Source: CAVPDA01 sp963702495 | Lineage (GTDB): Bacteria; Pseudomonadota; Gammaproteobacteria; Burkholderiales; Rhodocyclaceae | Direction: 5' to 3' | Assembly (NCBI GenBank): GCA_963702495.1 | Contig: CAVPDA010000019.1 | Coordinates: forward strand, 62,001-126,000 | DNA length: 64,000 nucleotides | Part shown: piece by piece, positions 17,375 to 25,726 of the stretch | Layout of the letters: each line of letters starts with the position of its first letter | Numbering within the stretch: the stretch's first letter is position 1 | Position numbers and translations under genes: made by a program | The notes under the pieces: model-generated | Told to the model about the DNA's origin: nothing | What the model saw: the letters and a program-made list of their open reading frames with translations, nothing else | Database searches by the model: none

Positions 17375-18511
17375 ATGACCGAGCGCACCACCCAGGAGCT
17401 GGCATGCGAGCTGATCGCGCGCCGCTCCCTGACTCCCGCCGACGAAGGCTGTCTCGACCTGATCGGTGCGCGGCTGGCACCGCTCGGGTTCTCGCTCGAG
17501 CGCATCGACCGCAACGGCGTCTCGAACCTGTGGGCGCGGCGCGGCCGCGCATCGCCCGTGGTCTGTTTCGCCGGCCACACCGATGTCGTTCCCACCGGTC
17601 CGGTCACGCAATGGAGTTCCGATCCGTTCCGACCCACGCTGCGCGACGGCCAGCTTTTCGGACGCGGCGCGGCCGACATGAAGTCCTCGCTGGCGGCATT
17701 CGTCACCGCCGTCGAACGCTTTCTCTGCGCCCATCCGTCCGCAACCGGATCGATCGCGCTGCTGCTGACCTCGGACGAGGAAGGCGACGCGGTGGATGGC
17801 ACGGTGCGCGTCGTGGAAGCCCTCCAGGCGCGCGGGGAAGCGATCGACCACTGCGTCGTGGGCGAACCCACGGCGGTGGCCAAGCTGGGAGACACGATCA
17901 AGAACGGCCGCCGCGGTTCGCTTTCCGGGAAGCTGCTGGTGCAGGGCCAGCAGGGCCATATCGCCTATCCGCATCTGGCGCGAAATCCGGTGCACCTGTT
18001 CGCGCCGGCGCTGGCGGAACTCGGCACCATCGAGTGGGATGCCGGCGATGCATACTTCCCGCCCACCACCTGGCAGATCTCCAACATCCATGCCGGCACC
18101 GGCGCCACCAACGTCATCCCCGGCAGCCTGACCGTGCTGTTCAACTTCCGCTTCAACCCGATGTCGAGCGTGGACAGCCTGAGAGCCCGGCTGCATCAGG
18201 TGCTGGACCGCCACCGGCTCGATTACACTGTCGACTGGACGCTGTCGGCCAAGCCCTATCTGACGCCGCCGGGACGGTTGGTGAGCGCGGCGAGCGCGGC
18301 GATCCGCGAAGTCGTGGGCCTCGATGCGGAATTGTCCACCAGCGGCGGCACCTCCGACGGCCGCTTCATCGCCGACATCTGCCGCGAAGTGATCGAACTC
18401 GGCCCGCTGAATGCGACCATCCACAAGATCGACGAGTGCATCGCCGTCGCCGATCTGGAGCCCCTGTCGCGCGTCTACCAGCGCATCCTGGAACAGCTGC
18501 TGGTCGGGTGA
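17375..18511 (+). CDS. dapE: succinyl-diaminopimelate desuccinylase
   Basis: A 378-residue M20-family zinc hydrolase that removes succinate from N-succinyl-L,L-diaminopimelate. The first zinc-binding block CFAGHTDVVPTG and the RGAADMKSSLAAF segment are intact, followed by LLTSDEEGDA with the catalytic and zinc-binding acidic residues, a lid domain and the C-terminal STSGGTSDGRF motif. Length matches DapE. It completes the dapC-dapD-(pilU)-dapE set. Start ATG 17375 is 68 bases after pilU. Confidence 0.96.
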   Translation: MTERTTQELACELIARRSLTPADEGCLDLIGARLAPLGFSLERIDRNGVSNLWARRGRASPVVCFAGHTDVVPTGPVTQWSSDPFRPTLRDGQLFGRGAADMKSSLAAFVTAVERFLCAHPSATGSIALLLTSDEEGDAVDGTVRVVEALQARGEAIDHCVVGEPTAVAKLGDTIKNGRRGSLSGKLLVQGQQGHIAYPHLARNPVHLFAPALAELGTIEWDAGDAYFPPTTWQISNIHAGTGATNVIPGSLTVLFNFRFNPMSSVDSLRARLHQVLDRHRLDYTVDWTLSAKPYLTPPGRLVSAASAAIREVVGLDAELSTSGGTSDGRFIADICREVIELGPLNATIHKIDECIAVADLEPLSRVYQRILEQLLVG

Positions 18512-18602
18512 ACATGGCGCGCGCGATGCATCGAGCGGCGGGACGGCGGTCACGGTTGTCCTGCCGCCAGCGAAACGGCCTGCCGGAAAAGGTTCGAGTG
18601 TG

Positions 18603-19499
18603 ATGAACGACGATTCGGTGCTGTCCGAACTCGCGACGCTGCGCGACTGGCTGCGTCACGCGGTGTCGCGCTTCAACGCGGCCCGGCTTTTCTTCGGCCA
18701 CGGCAGCCAGGATGCCTACGACGAGGCCGCCTACTTGATCCTGCATACCCTGCACCTGCCCCCGGACCGGCTGGAGCCGTTTCTCGACGCCAACCTGACC
18801 CGCGGGGAACGGCGCGCGGTGCAGGAAATCATCCGCCGCCGGGTGGAGGAGCGCATTCCCGCCGCCTATCTCACCAACGAGGCGTGGCTCGGCGAGTACC
18901 GCTTCTTCGTGGACGAAAGGGTGATCGTGCCCCGTTCCTACTTCGCGGAACTGCTGGAGGAGAGCCTCGCTCCCTGGGTCGCGGACGCCGCAACGGTGAC
19001 GCGCGCGCTCGATCTGTGCACCGGGTCGGGCTGCCTCGCCATCCTGATGGCCGAGGCGTTTCCCAACGCTCGCATCGATGCAGCGGATGTCTCGACCGAC
19101 GCCCTGGAGGTGGCGGAGCGCAATGTCGCGGAGTACGGACTCGAGCCGCGCATCGACCTGATCCGCTCCGATCTGTTCGCCGAACTGGGCGGACGCAGCT
19201 ACGACCTGATCCTCAGCAATCCGCCCTACGTTTCCGGGACGGCGATGCGCGCCCTGCCGCCGGAGTATCGTCACGAACCCCGTTCCGCGCTGGCCGGGGG
19301 TGAGGACGGCCTCGACCTGGTGCGGCGCGTTCTGGCCGAGGCGAAACACCACCTGACGCCCGCCGGCATTCTGGCCGTGGAGGTCGGCCACAACCGGGAG
19401 ACCGTCGAGGCGGCGTTCCCCGACGTGGCGTTCACGTGGCTCGCCTCCCGCACCGGAACCGATGCCGTGTTTCTGCTCGAGCGCGGGCAACTGGGGTAA
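18603..19499 (+). CDS. prmB: 50S ribosomal protein L3 glutamine N5-methyltransferase
   Basis: A 298-residue S-adenosylmethionine-dependent methyltransferase that methylates a glutamine of ribosomal protein L3. The N-terminal helical domain (LRDWLRHAVSRF ... AAYLILHTLHLP) is typical of PrmB/PrmC. The class I fold shows the SAM loop DLCTGSGCLAILMA and the catalytic NPPY motif (SNPPYVSG). The N-terminus and the context downstream of dapE favour PrmB over the release-factor enzyme PrmC. The start ATG 18603 lies just after a leader with no strong ribosome-binding site. Confidence 0.92.
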   Translation: MNDDSVLSELATLRDWLRHAVSRFNAARLFFGHGSQDAYDEAAYLILHTLHLPPDRLEPFLDANLTRGERRAVQEIIRRRVEERIPAAYLTNEAWLGEYRFFVDERVIVPRSYFAELLEESLAPWVADAATVTRALDLCTGSGCLAILMAEAFPNARIDAADVSTDALEVAERNVAEYGLEPRIDLIRSDLFAELGGRSYDLILSNPPYVSGTAMRALPPEYRHEPRSALAGGEDGLDLVRRVLAEAKHHLTPAGILAVEVGHNRETVEAAFPDVAFTWLASRTGTDAVFLLERGQLG

Positions 19500-19614
19500 A
19501 TCCCCCAATTTGGTCCAAGTCTATTGCCGCACGCTGGGAGCGCGTGTATTTTGGCGGCGAGGTCATCGCACAGACGCGCGTACAACACAAATCTAAACTG
19601 GGATAGACAAGAAC

Positions 19615-20064
19615 ATGGCAACCGATCGGCCCATCCTGTTGGTCGAAGACAATCCGGATGACGAGGCACTCACGCTGCGCGCCTTCAACAAGAACCGCAT
19701 CGCAAACCAGGTCATCGTCGCCCGTGATGGCGTGGAGGCGCTGGACTACCTGTTCGGCGCCGGATCCTACGCCGGTCGCGACGTGTCGGTCATGCCCGCG
19801 GTCGTCCTGCTCGATCTCAAGCTGCCGCGCATCGACGGCCTGGAAGTGCTGCGCCGGATCCGCGCCGACGACCGCACCCGGCTGCTGCCGGTGGTCATCC
19901 TCACCACCTCGAAGGAACAGCAGGACATCTACGAGGCATACAGTCTGGGCGCCAACAGCTATATCCGCAAACCGGTGGACTTCGAGAAATTCATTTATGC
20001 CGTCGGGCAGATGGGACTGTACTGGCTGGCGCTGAACGAACCGCTCGACACGCCTCATGCCTGA
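19615..20064 (+). CDS. single-domain response regulator (CheY-like)
   Basis: A 149-residue stand-alone receiver domain with no output domain. Asp67 (VLLDLKLPR) is the phosphorylation site; the acidic pocket (VEDNPDDEA), the conserved Thr (LTTSKE) and Lys (YIRKPVDFE) are present. The DNPDD start and long loop around FGAGSYAGRD resemble receivers of the phytochrome-linked Rcp1 type, which work with hybrid or cyanobacterial-style histidine kinases. No kinase gene is adjacent. The C-terminal tail is short. Confidence 0.9.
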   Translation: MATDRPILLVEDNPDDEALTLRAFNKNRIANQVIVARDGVEALDYLFGAGSYAGRDVSVMPAVVLLDLKLPRIDGLEVLRRIRADDRTRLLPVVILTTSKEQQDIYEAYSLGANSYIRKPVDFEKFIYAVGQMGLYWLALNEPLDTPHA

Positions 20065-20125
20065 GCGGCGGATACAATAGGGCGGAGTTCGGGTAGGTAG
20101 CGGAAACCTGTCGAGGGAGGAAGTG

Positions 20126-21064
20126 ATGACGTCAATGAATCAAAAGTTGCTTGTCGTGCTGTTGGGGGCGTTGGGTGGCTTCGCCATCGCCCAGCAGGAA
20201 CTCGCGCCAGTCCAGCCTGGTACCTACGCGGTGGCGCCGGCGACGAGTGCAGCCGCCACCAGTCCGGCGCCCGTTGCCCCCGCCATGGTCCAGCCGAGCT
20301 ATCCGGCCCTGCCCGCAGGCACGAGCAACGTCAACTGCGGATGTCCCCACGCCACCGCCAGCGCGCCGGCAACGGCGCCTGTCTATGCGCCCGCTAGTGC
20401 ACCCCAGAGTGCGCCGGCCTACGCGTCGACCCAGCCTTCCGGGTATGCACCCGCCGGCGCACCCGGCTACCCCCAACCATCCGGCGCCGTCCCGGGCTAT
20501 GCCGCCGCGCCGGCCAGTACGAATACCGGCGTGTACTGGACGGGGCCCGGCTACGGCAGCGCGCCCTCCTACGGCAATGCACCGGCCTACGGCTACAACC
20601 CGAGCTATGGCTACGCGCCTGCCTCTGGCTACAACTCCGGGTACGGCAACAGAGGCGCCTACGCTGCGCCCTCGTACGGCTACGGTAGCGCCATCGGCTA
20701 TGCGAATGCTCCGACCTACGGCGGCTCGCCCGGTTATGGCTACGGCCAGGGTACTGGCAGTGCCCCGACGTACGGCAACGATGGTGGGTGGGGCGACTAT
20801 TACGCCGGTGCAAATGATCCATGGCGCGGCGGCTACGGCAGTTGGGGAGACGACGCGTGGGGTGAAACGCCGAATTACGGCGCCTGGGGCAGCGACCCCT
20901 GGAGCGGAAACTACGGCGGGAGCCCCGGCTACAACTCCGGCTACAGCAGCGGCAACGCGTGGGGCGGGAGTCCAGGCTACGGCGGGTGGGACAGCGAGCC
21001 GTGGGGCGCAGATCAATGGGCGGGCGGCTACAACTCCGGACCGGGCTACGGCAGGGGATGGTAG
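20126..21064 (+). CDS. secreted Tyr/Gly/Pro/Ala-rich repetitive protein
   Basis: A 312-residue exported low-complexity protein with no recognised domain. ATG 20126 follows a strong GGAGG. A signal peptide (KLLVVLLGALGGFAIA) is cut near AQQ. The mature protein has an Ala/Pro/Ser-rich first half with CGCPHATA (two Cys) and then many short YG/YGYAP/SYGNAP-like steps, ending in GGW/GSWGDD/SGYSSG blocks rich in Gly, Trp, Asp and Tyr. The whole tail is near tandem but not a strict period. It may be a surface or matrix protein; this is inference. It lies 62 bases after the response regulator and shares no clear promoter with it. Confidence 0.75.
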   Translation: MTSMNQKLLVVLLGALGGFAIAQQELAPVQPGTYAVAPATSAAATSPAPVAPAMVQPSYPALPAGTSNVNCGCPHATASAPATAPVYAPASAPQSAPAYASTQPSGYAPAGAPGYPQPSGAVPGYAAAPASTNTGVYWTGPGYGSAPSYGNAPAYGYNPSYGYAPASGYNSGYGNRGAYAAPSYGYGSAIGYANAPTYGGSPGYGYGQGTGSAPTYGNDGGWGDYYAGANDPWRGGYGSWGDDAWGETPNYGAWGSDPWSGNYGGSPGYNSGYSSGNAWGGSPGYGGWDSEPWGADQWAGGYNSGPGYGRGW

Positions 21065-21180
21065 AAGCAGCCGATGCGGGTTCGACCGCTGGTCACCCGC
21101 ATCTTGTTCCGAGGCAGACGGAGGACGGCACCGCCCGATGCCGACCGTGAAACCTGGTCAAGCCTGGGCTGGACCGGATT

Positions 21181-22425
21181 CTACGGCGGCAGTGCGACCT
21201 TCCGGTCGGTGCTGAACTGGTAGTCGCGGAATACGTGTTCCGCACTCAGCAGTTCATAGCTGCCGTCGGCCAGACGGCGCGTGGTGTCCTTGAGACGGTA
21301 GGTGTAGTGGCCGCACGTCCAGCAGTCGAAGTTGCGCATGTGGGTGCACAGGCAGGTCTTCTCCCTGACTGAAACTTTCTTCGAATGCGGATGTGCCGCC
21401 ACTTCCCGGTTGTAGGCCGTGATGTAGGCACAATTTCCGGAGCCGTCGAGCAGATAGCCGTAGGCCTCGCAGTTGGGCCGGATGCCGGCGCCGATGGCCG
21501 GGCTGCTCTTCAGCATGCGCATCGGATAGCCGGTCGGCGATACCGTGTTGACCTCGATATCTTCCTCGTTCGCGCGGAAGTACTCCTGCTTCACCTTGGC
21601 CGGCAGGCCGGCTTCGTGGGTCACCGTGAAGCGCGTCGCCACCTGCACCGCCGCGGCACCGTTTTCGAGGAAGGACACGGCGTCGCTTCCGGTGAAGATG
21701 CCGCCGGCCGCAACCAGCGGAATGTTCAACTGCTCCGCGTCCAGGTAGCGGCGGATCTCGCTGGTGATCGCCTGCAGGTCGTAGCTCGCCCAGTCCATGC
21801 CGAAGCCGAGGTGACCGCCGGCGAGCGGCCCCTCCACCACGACGTAATCGGGCAGCCGGCCGAGTTTGGCATTCTTGCGCAGGAAAAGCTGAAGCGCGCG
21901 CAGTGACGAGACGATGATGCCGAGTTTGGCATCGCGAAAGCGCGGATGGTCCTCGATCAGCGCGAAGGAGCCGAGATGCAGTCCCGCGCTCAGCGTGATG
22001 CCGTCGATACCGGCATCGAGCGCTGCGGACAGGCGCACGCGCAGCGTCTCGCGCGGCGCGTTCATGGTGAGCTTCTCCATGCAGTTGATGAAGATCAGGC
22101 CGTCGCCGCGCTTGGCCTGCATCGTCCGGCCGACGTGCATGTGCGTCGCCTCCGACAGGCGCGCCAGATCGAACACCACCTTGGACTTGTCGGAGTTGGC
22201 GACGTTGTACTTGTACAGCTTGGCCTTCTCCTTCACGAAATGCGTCTGGAAGCGCCGGTCGGAGACGGTCGGCACCATGGCATCGGACATATGGCCGATG
22301 CCCCCCAGGCGTGCCGCTTCCAGGGCGAGTTCGGCACTGGATATGTCCACACCCATTCCGCCGATGATGATCGGCACCAGTTCCTGCCTGCCGAAGTGCA
22401 GGCGGAAATCATCCACGCGTTTCAT
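21181..22425 (-). CDS. nitronate monooxygenase-like flavin oxidoreductase with Cys-rich C-terminal extension
   Basis: A 414-residue FMN-dependent TIM-barrel protein of the 2-nitropropane dioxygenase/nitronate monooxygenase superfamily. The N-terminal PIIIGGMGVDISSAELALE, the DGITLSAGLHLG stretch, VVVEGPLAGGHLGFG and IPLVAAGGIFTGSDA fit the flavin-binding barrel. The last ~90 residues carry a cysteine cluster (KTCLCTHMRNFDCWTCGHY), not typical of short nitronate monooxygenases and possibly a metal or FeS site. True substrate is unknown; nitronate oxidation is only the family name. ATG follows a GGAGAG. Confidence 0.8.
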   Translation of the reverse strand: MKRVDDFRLHFGRQELVPIIIGGMGVDISSAELALEAARLGGIGHMSDAMVPTVSDRRFQTHFVKEKAKLYKYNVANSDKSKVVFDLARLSEATHMHVGRTMQAKRGDGLIFINCMEKLTMNAPRETLRVRLSAALDAGIDGITLSAGLHLGSFALIEDHPRFRDAKLGIIVSSLRALQLFLRKNAKLGRLPDYVVVEGPLAGGHLGFGMDWASYDLQAITSEIRRYLDAEQLNIPLVAAGGIFTGSDAVSFLENGAAAVQVATRFTVTHEAGLPAKVKQEYFRANEEDIEVNTVSPTGYPMRMLKSSPAIGAGIRPNCEAYGYLLDGSGNCAYITAYNREVAAHPHSKKVSVREKTCLCTHMRNFDCWTCGHYTYRLKDTTRRLADGSYELLSAEHVFRDYQFSTDRKVALPP

Positions 22426-22780
22426 GGCTCTCCTTCACAGACCGCCGACAATAATAACGCGACGGCGGGCGTACGTCCGAACGTCGGCCCGTACGCCCGG
22501 AGCACGGCTCGCGAGGACATGCCACGTCCGCCGCGCTAGCCGTTGCCTGCTCAGGATGGATCGCGAACTGGGATCAGCGCCGCCGGCTGCCGAGCACCCC
22601 CGGTCGCGGCACGACAGTCATTGCAGAAATCCGGGCCGAGGCAGATCGATTCGAGCCGGATCTGGCGCCAGGACGCCGCGCATTGCGCTGGCGCCGAAGT
22701 TTGCCGGAGTCCAATCGCGAAGGCAAGTACGGCGGGCGAACACGAAGTGCACGGCGCGTCACGCTGCGGGCGAACGGACC

Positions 22781-23050
22781 TCACTCGTCCGGCCCGGCAG
22801 CGAAGAGCCTGAGGAAAGCGTGGAAGGCGGCGGCACTTTGCCTCGGATCGTATCGGGCGAAGAGCTTGCGTTGCCGGGATAACGCCGCGGCTTGGGCCAT
22901 GCCGAGTATCAGCTCCCGCTCGGCCAGAATCTCTTCGCACATACGTTCCGTCACGAACAGGAACGGAATCGGAAAGCACAACCCGTCCGCGCCCTGAGTG
23001 TGAAAGCGCAGCAGGACAGATCGTGTTTCCGCTTCGGAGTGTCGTTTCAT
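22781..23050 (-). CDS. small hypothetical protein
   Basis: An 89-residue ORF starting at ATG 23050 with charged and hydrophobic blocks (FPIPFLFVTERMCEEILAE, then a Arg/Ala-rich helix). I do not recognise it. It is the best open frame in an otherwise degraded 22.44-23.65 kb stretch, where the other frames look unlike coding DNA. It could be a genuine small gene or a chance frame. Confidence 0.35.
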   Translation of the reverse strand: MKRHSEAETRSVLLRFHTQGADGLCFPIPFLFVTERMCEEILAERELILGMAQAAALSRQRKLFARYDPRQSAAAFHAFLRLFAAGPDE

Positions 23051-23280
23051 GTCGCCGGGCGCATGCCAAGTGCAACATCGCCTCTACTGTGCGACTTGGT
23101 CCATCCCAGCGTCTTGACGTACCGCAAGATGTTCATGCAATTCGGGCATGTGGATGTAATCCTCGGGGCCGAGCAATGCACCTGCCACGAGTTCCAGGGC
23201 ACCGCCTGTGAGCACTGGACTGACTCCGCTCTCACTGCCGGCCAGCAGACCGCAGAGCAACACGACCGTCTCTCCGATAC

Positions 23281-23430
23281 CTCGCGCAATACCGCCGGCG
23301 CCGCGACGATGTGTTCTCCGGCAGCACCACGAAAGGCACGCTCGACGCCAAAGCCGCGGCGGACTGCCACGCATGTCACACCTCGCAGAAGGACAAGCAC
23401 TTCGTCCTAAGCACACTGCGCGACTGGACC
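23281..23430 (+). pseudogene. C-terminal relic of a c-type cytochrome (possibly P460-like)
   Basis: One frame encodes about 50 residues ending in a c-haem motif: KAAADCHACHTSQKDKHFVL with CHACH and then STLRDW. A mono-haem tail of this layout (CxxCH followed by a Phe/Val-rich strand) is seen in cytochrome P460-family proteins. There is no start, signal peptide or upstream domain in frame, so the gene is a 3' remnant. The P460 assignment is tentative; any small c-type cytochrome could leave this tail. Confidence 0.4.
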
Positions 23431-23648
23431 GCTTCCGCTCGTAGCCCGGCCGCCATCGGGCGGCCGAATCTGCAGCCACGCCTCGAAAACGACCTCTCAG
23501 GTCGTTCCGCGTCCCGCTCAAGCGCACGTCAACGCACGCACGTGCGGACACTCGTTCCGCCATGCGGCATTATTTCCCCGTCGTGGCCAAATCTGCGTAA
23601 ACTTGCGCCTGCCCAGTTCCTTTCGACGCGATTTCGAGGACAACCACC

Positions 23649-24275
23649 ATGAGCGACGCCCTCACCTATCTGGTGAAAGTTCGACCGACCGCAATGACCG
23701 GCTATTTCAGCTTTCTCAAGGAAGCCGGCAAGCATCTCGACCCCAAGACGCGCAACCTGATTTCGGTCATCACCAAGGTTCATGCCCAGACCGAGCCAGG
23801 CTTTCGGCAATACCTGACGCGGGCGCTGCGCGAGGGAGCGTCGGCGGACGAGGTGCTGGATGCGTTGCTGATGGCGTTCCCGGCACTGGGCCTGGCAAAG
23901 ATAGTCTGGGCCACGGACATCCTGCTGGAAATGGACATTCCCGAGTTCCGCCCGGCCCTGCTGGGTGCGCCGGCGCAGTGGCACGATATCGCGGCCATGG
24001 ATGCCCTGAAGGAAGGTGAAGTCAATTATCTCGAATGCGACACCCGCAACCTGTTCGTCTACAAACAGAAGGATACGCTGAAGGTGTACGACAGCCGCTG
24101 CCCGCACCAGGTGACGAACATTCCCCACCTCGCCCTGCAGGGCAACAAGCTCACCTGCCCGAAACACAACTGGGCGTTCGACATCGTCAGCGGCGAATGC
24201 GTGGAGAAGGGAGATCGTCCGCTCCACCAGTTCCAGCACAAGATCGAGCACGGCCGCCTGATGGCCTATTGGTAA
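23649..24275 (+). CDS. carboxymuconolactone decarboxylase-like (AhpD) domain fused to a Rieske [2Fe-2S] domain
   Basis: A 208-residue fusion. Residues about 1-95 have the AhpD/CMD helical fold (LDPKTRNLISVITKV ... ALREGASADEVLDALLM) but lack the CxxC redox pair usual in AhpD. Residues about 108-208 are a Rieske-type ferredoxin domain: Cys151-Pro-His153, a 16-residue gap, then Cys170-Pro-Lys-His173, the two-Cys/two-His cluster ligands. Such a pairing may couple a small-molecule binding site to electron transfer. ATG 23649 with GAGGACAACC upstream. It is followed by a minus-strand nuclease-like gene and by a free-standing AhpD-like gene. Confidence 0.82.
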   Translation: MSDALTYLVKVRPTAMTGYFSFLKEAGKHLDPKTRNLISVITKVHAQTEPGFRQYLTRALREGASADEVLDALLMAFPALGLAKIVWATDILLEMDIPEFRPALLGAPAQWHDIAAMDALKEGEVNYLECDTRNLFVYKQKDTLKVYDSRCPHQVTNIPHLALQGNKLTCPKHNWAFDIVSGECVEKGDRPLHQFQHKIEHGRLMAYW

Positions 24276-24321
24276 AGCAGCGGGACAAGATGCGACAATC
24301 CGCGGGCGGCAACCCGAATCG

Positions 24322-24849
24322 CTAACGCAATCCGCGCTGATTCCAGGGCGGAACTGGATTCTTTTCCGACCACAGCCCGGAGCGTCTGATCTTGGCCTCG
24401 AATTCAGCGTGCTCGTAACGACCGCGGTCCTCCGCGGGTTGCTCCTTACCCGAACCCTGGTCCCGCCATGCCAGTCCGGCGGCGACTTGCGCCATGCCGG
24501 CGTCCAGGGTTTTCGGGCATGGAAGTCGGCTTCGGCACGGCGCGTCCGGAGGCACTACCCATACCTGGCCGAAGACCTGGCCACCGCGTTCGCGCCGGGT
24601 ACGGGCGACGCGCACCTCCTGATCGAACAGTAGGGCGCCGAGGTTCTGCCGCGATCGATCGGCGAAAGGCTGCCCGGGCAAGGGAGCGCGAATGTGCGCG
24701 AGTCGGACCTCGTGGCGAGCGCGACCCGCATCCACCACCGTGATCGCGTCACCGCCGGCGACAGCGGCAACTCTGCCCAGGATCTCCTCGGCCAACGCAG
24801 GAACACCCGGCAAGAGCATCGCGATTGCCACCAGAATTCGTCTCACCAT
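24322..24849 (-). CDS. thermonuclease (SNase)-like secreted protein
   Basis: A 175-residue exported protein. A signal peptide precedes EEILGRVAAVAGGDAITVVD, the start of the staphylococcal-nuclease fold (OB-fold barrel); a HEVRLAHIRAP segment and a tail (RYEHAEFEAKIRRSGLWSE) match the short bacterial SNase family. The usual catalytic arginines and acidic residues are not all evident, so activity is unsure. I use ATG 24849; the frame runs further upstream to GTG 24987 without homology. It would be exported to the periplasm or medium. Confidence 0.75.
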   Translation of the reverse strand: MVRRILVAIAMLLPGVPALAEEILGRVAAVAGGDAITVVDAGRARHEVRLAHIRAPLPGQPFADRSRQNLGALLFDQEVRVARTRRERGGQVFGQVWVVPPDAPCRSRLPCPKTLDAGMAQVAAGLAWRDQGSGKEQPAEDRGRYEHAEFEAKIRRSGLWSEKNPVPPWNQRGLR

Positions 24850-24952
24850 GCCGACGGAATCGCCCTCCCCTTCGTGCCGTTGCACCGGACGCATTAGCAT
24901 ACAGTGCCTATGCCACCACCCACGGCATAGGCGCCGATCGAGGAGACAAACC

Positions 24953-25285
24953 ATGGCAAAGCAGGCGAATCCGAAGAGCAGGCCCAAGTTCTATCTCGCG
25001 CTCAAGGAGCAGCATCCGGAGTTCATCGAGGCTCTGGACAGCTTGGGACAGGCAGCGCGGGCGGCGGGACCATTGGACGAAAAGACCGGTCACCTGATCC
25101 AACTCGCTGTCTGTGCCGCCATTCGCTCCGAAGGGGGCGTGCACAGCCACACGCGCCGCGCCCTGGACCGCGGCGCCTCGCCGGCCGAGATCCGCCACGC
25201 ACTGATGATGATCACGAGCACGATCGGCTTTCCGAGCGTGGTCGCGGCTCTCACCTGGGCCGCCGACCTGCTTGACAAGAAGTAA
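24953..25285 (+). CDS. carboxymuconolactone decarboxylase/AhpD-like protein
   Basis: A 110-residue cytoplasmic alpha-helical protein of the CMD/AhpD family. The pattern GHLIQLAVCAAIRSEGGVHSHTRRALDRGAS is shared, with the family His and Gly but no CxxC pair, so peroxidase-type chemistry is not expected. It faces away from the SNase-like gene and lies just after the CMD-Rieske fusion, so the two may be related by duplication. Start ATG 24953 has GGAG 8 bases upstream. Function unknown. The tRNA promoter begins 42 bases after its stop. Confidence 0.85.
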   Translation: MAKQANPKSRPKFYLALKEQHPEFIEALDSLGQAARAAGPLDEKTGHLIQLAVCAAIRSEGGVHSHTRRALDRGASPAEIRHALMMITSTIGFPSVVAALTWAADLLDKK

Positions 25286-25326
25286 TGGTTCGGGCGCCCG
25301 GAAACCCCACACGCGCCGCACCGAAA

Positions 25327-25355
25327 TTGACCTGCGCTGAGGCTGCGGGTAGAAT
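25327..25355 (+). promoter_or_regulatory. sigma-70-type promoter of the tRNA cluster
   Basis: TTGACC at 25327-25332 and TAGAAT at 25350-25355 are 17 bases apart, close to the ideal sigma-70 promoter. Transcription would start near 25362, four bases before tRNA-Pro, so it should drive the three-tRNA transcript. Confidence 0.8.
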
Positions 25356-25365
25356 TCGCGGTCCT

Positions 25366-25442
25366 CGGGGTGTAGCGCAGCCTGGTAGCGCGCTTGCTTT
25401 GGGAGCAAGATGTCGGGGGTTCAAATCCCTCCACCCCGACCA
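25366..25442 (+). tRNA. tRNA-Pro(TGG)
   Basis: A 77-base cloverleaf with matching acceptor arms (CGGGGTG/CACCCCG), a TGG anticodon in the loop CTTTGGGAG, a TTCAAAT T-loop and an encoded CCA end. It is the first gene of a cluster with tRNA-Arg and tRNA-His. Confidence 0.97.
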
Positions 25443-25471
25443 AGTGCGCTACAAACCCCACGCTCCCGGGA

Positions 25472-25548
25472 CTGCCCGTAGCTCAATTGGATAGAGCACC
25501 GGCCTTCTAAGCCGGGGGTTACAGGTTCGAGTCCTGTCGGGCGGGCCA
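25472..25548 (+). tRNA. tRNA-Arg(TCT)
   Basis: A 77-base cloverleaf with TAGCTCA D-arm start, anticodon TCT in CTTCTAAG, TTCGAGT T-loop and encoded CCA. The acceptor pairs are CTGCCCG with CGGGCGG (one G-T wobble). It follows tRNA-Pro by 29 bases. Confidence 0.96.
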
Positions 25549-25586
25549 GGCAGCAGGATGCATGCAGTGCCGCAGGTTTCTCAGTG

Positions 25587-25662
25587 GTGGCCGTAGCTCA
25601 GTTGGTAGAGTCCCGGATTGTGATTCCGGTTGTCGTGGGTTCGAGTCCCATCGGCCACCCCA
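25587..25662 (+). tRNA. tRNA-His(GTG)
   Basis: A 76-base cloverleaf with acceptor pairs GTGGCCG/CGGCCAC, anticodon GTG in ATTGTGATT, T-loop TTCGAGT and encoded CCA. The preceding base is G, as expected for the extra 5' G of tRNA-His. It is followed on the right by a relic of a tyrosine integrase, which suggests past use as an attachment site. Confidence 0.97.
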
Positions 25663-25726
25663 CCCCTCTTAGTTCGCCGCGGTAGCGTCTGCCAACTTCC
25701 CAGGATCAGGGCGCGGTTTCCCAAGA

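Noticed and set aside
23084..23563. 159-residue minus-strand ORF with a hydrophobic stretch ETVVLLCGLLAGSESGVSPV
   Set aside because: Its Cys/Arg-rich first half looks unlike coding DNA and the plus strand carries the cytochrome remnant; no homology or start signal supports it.
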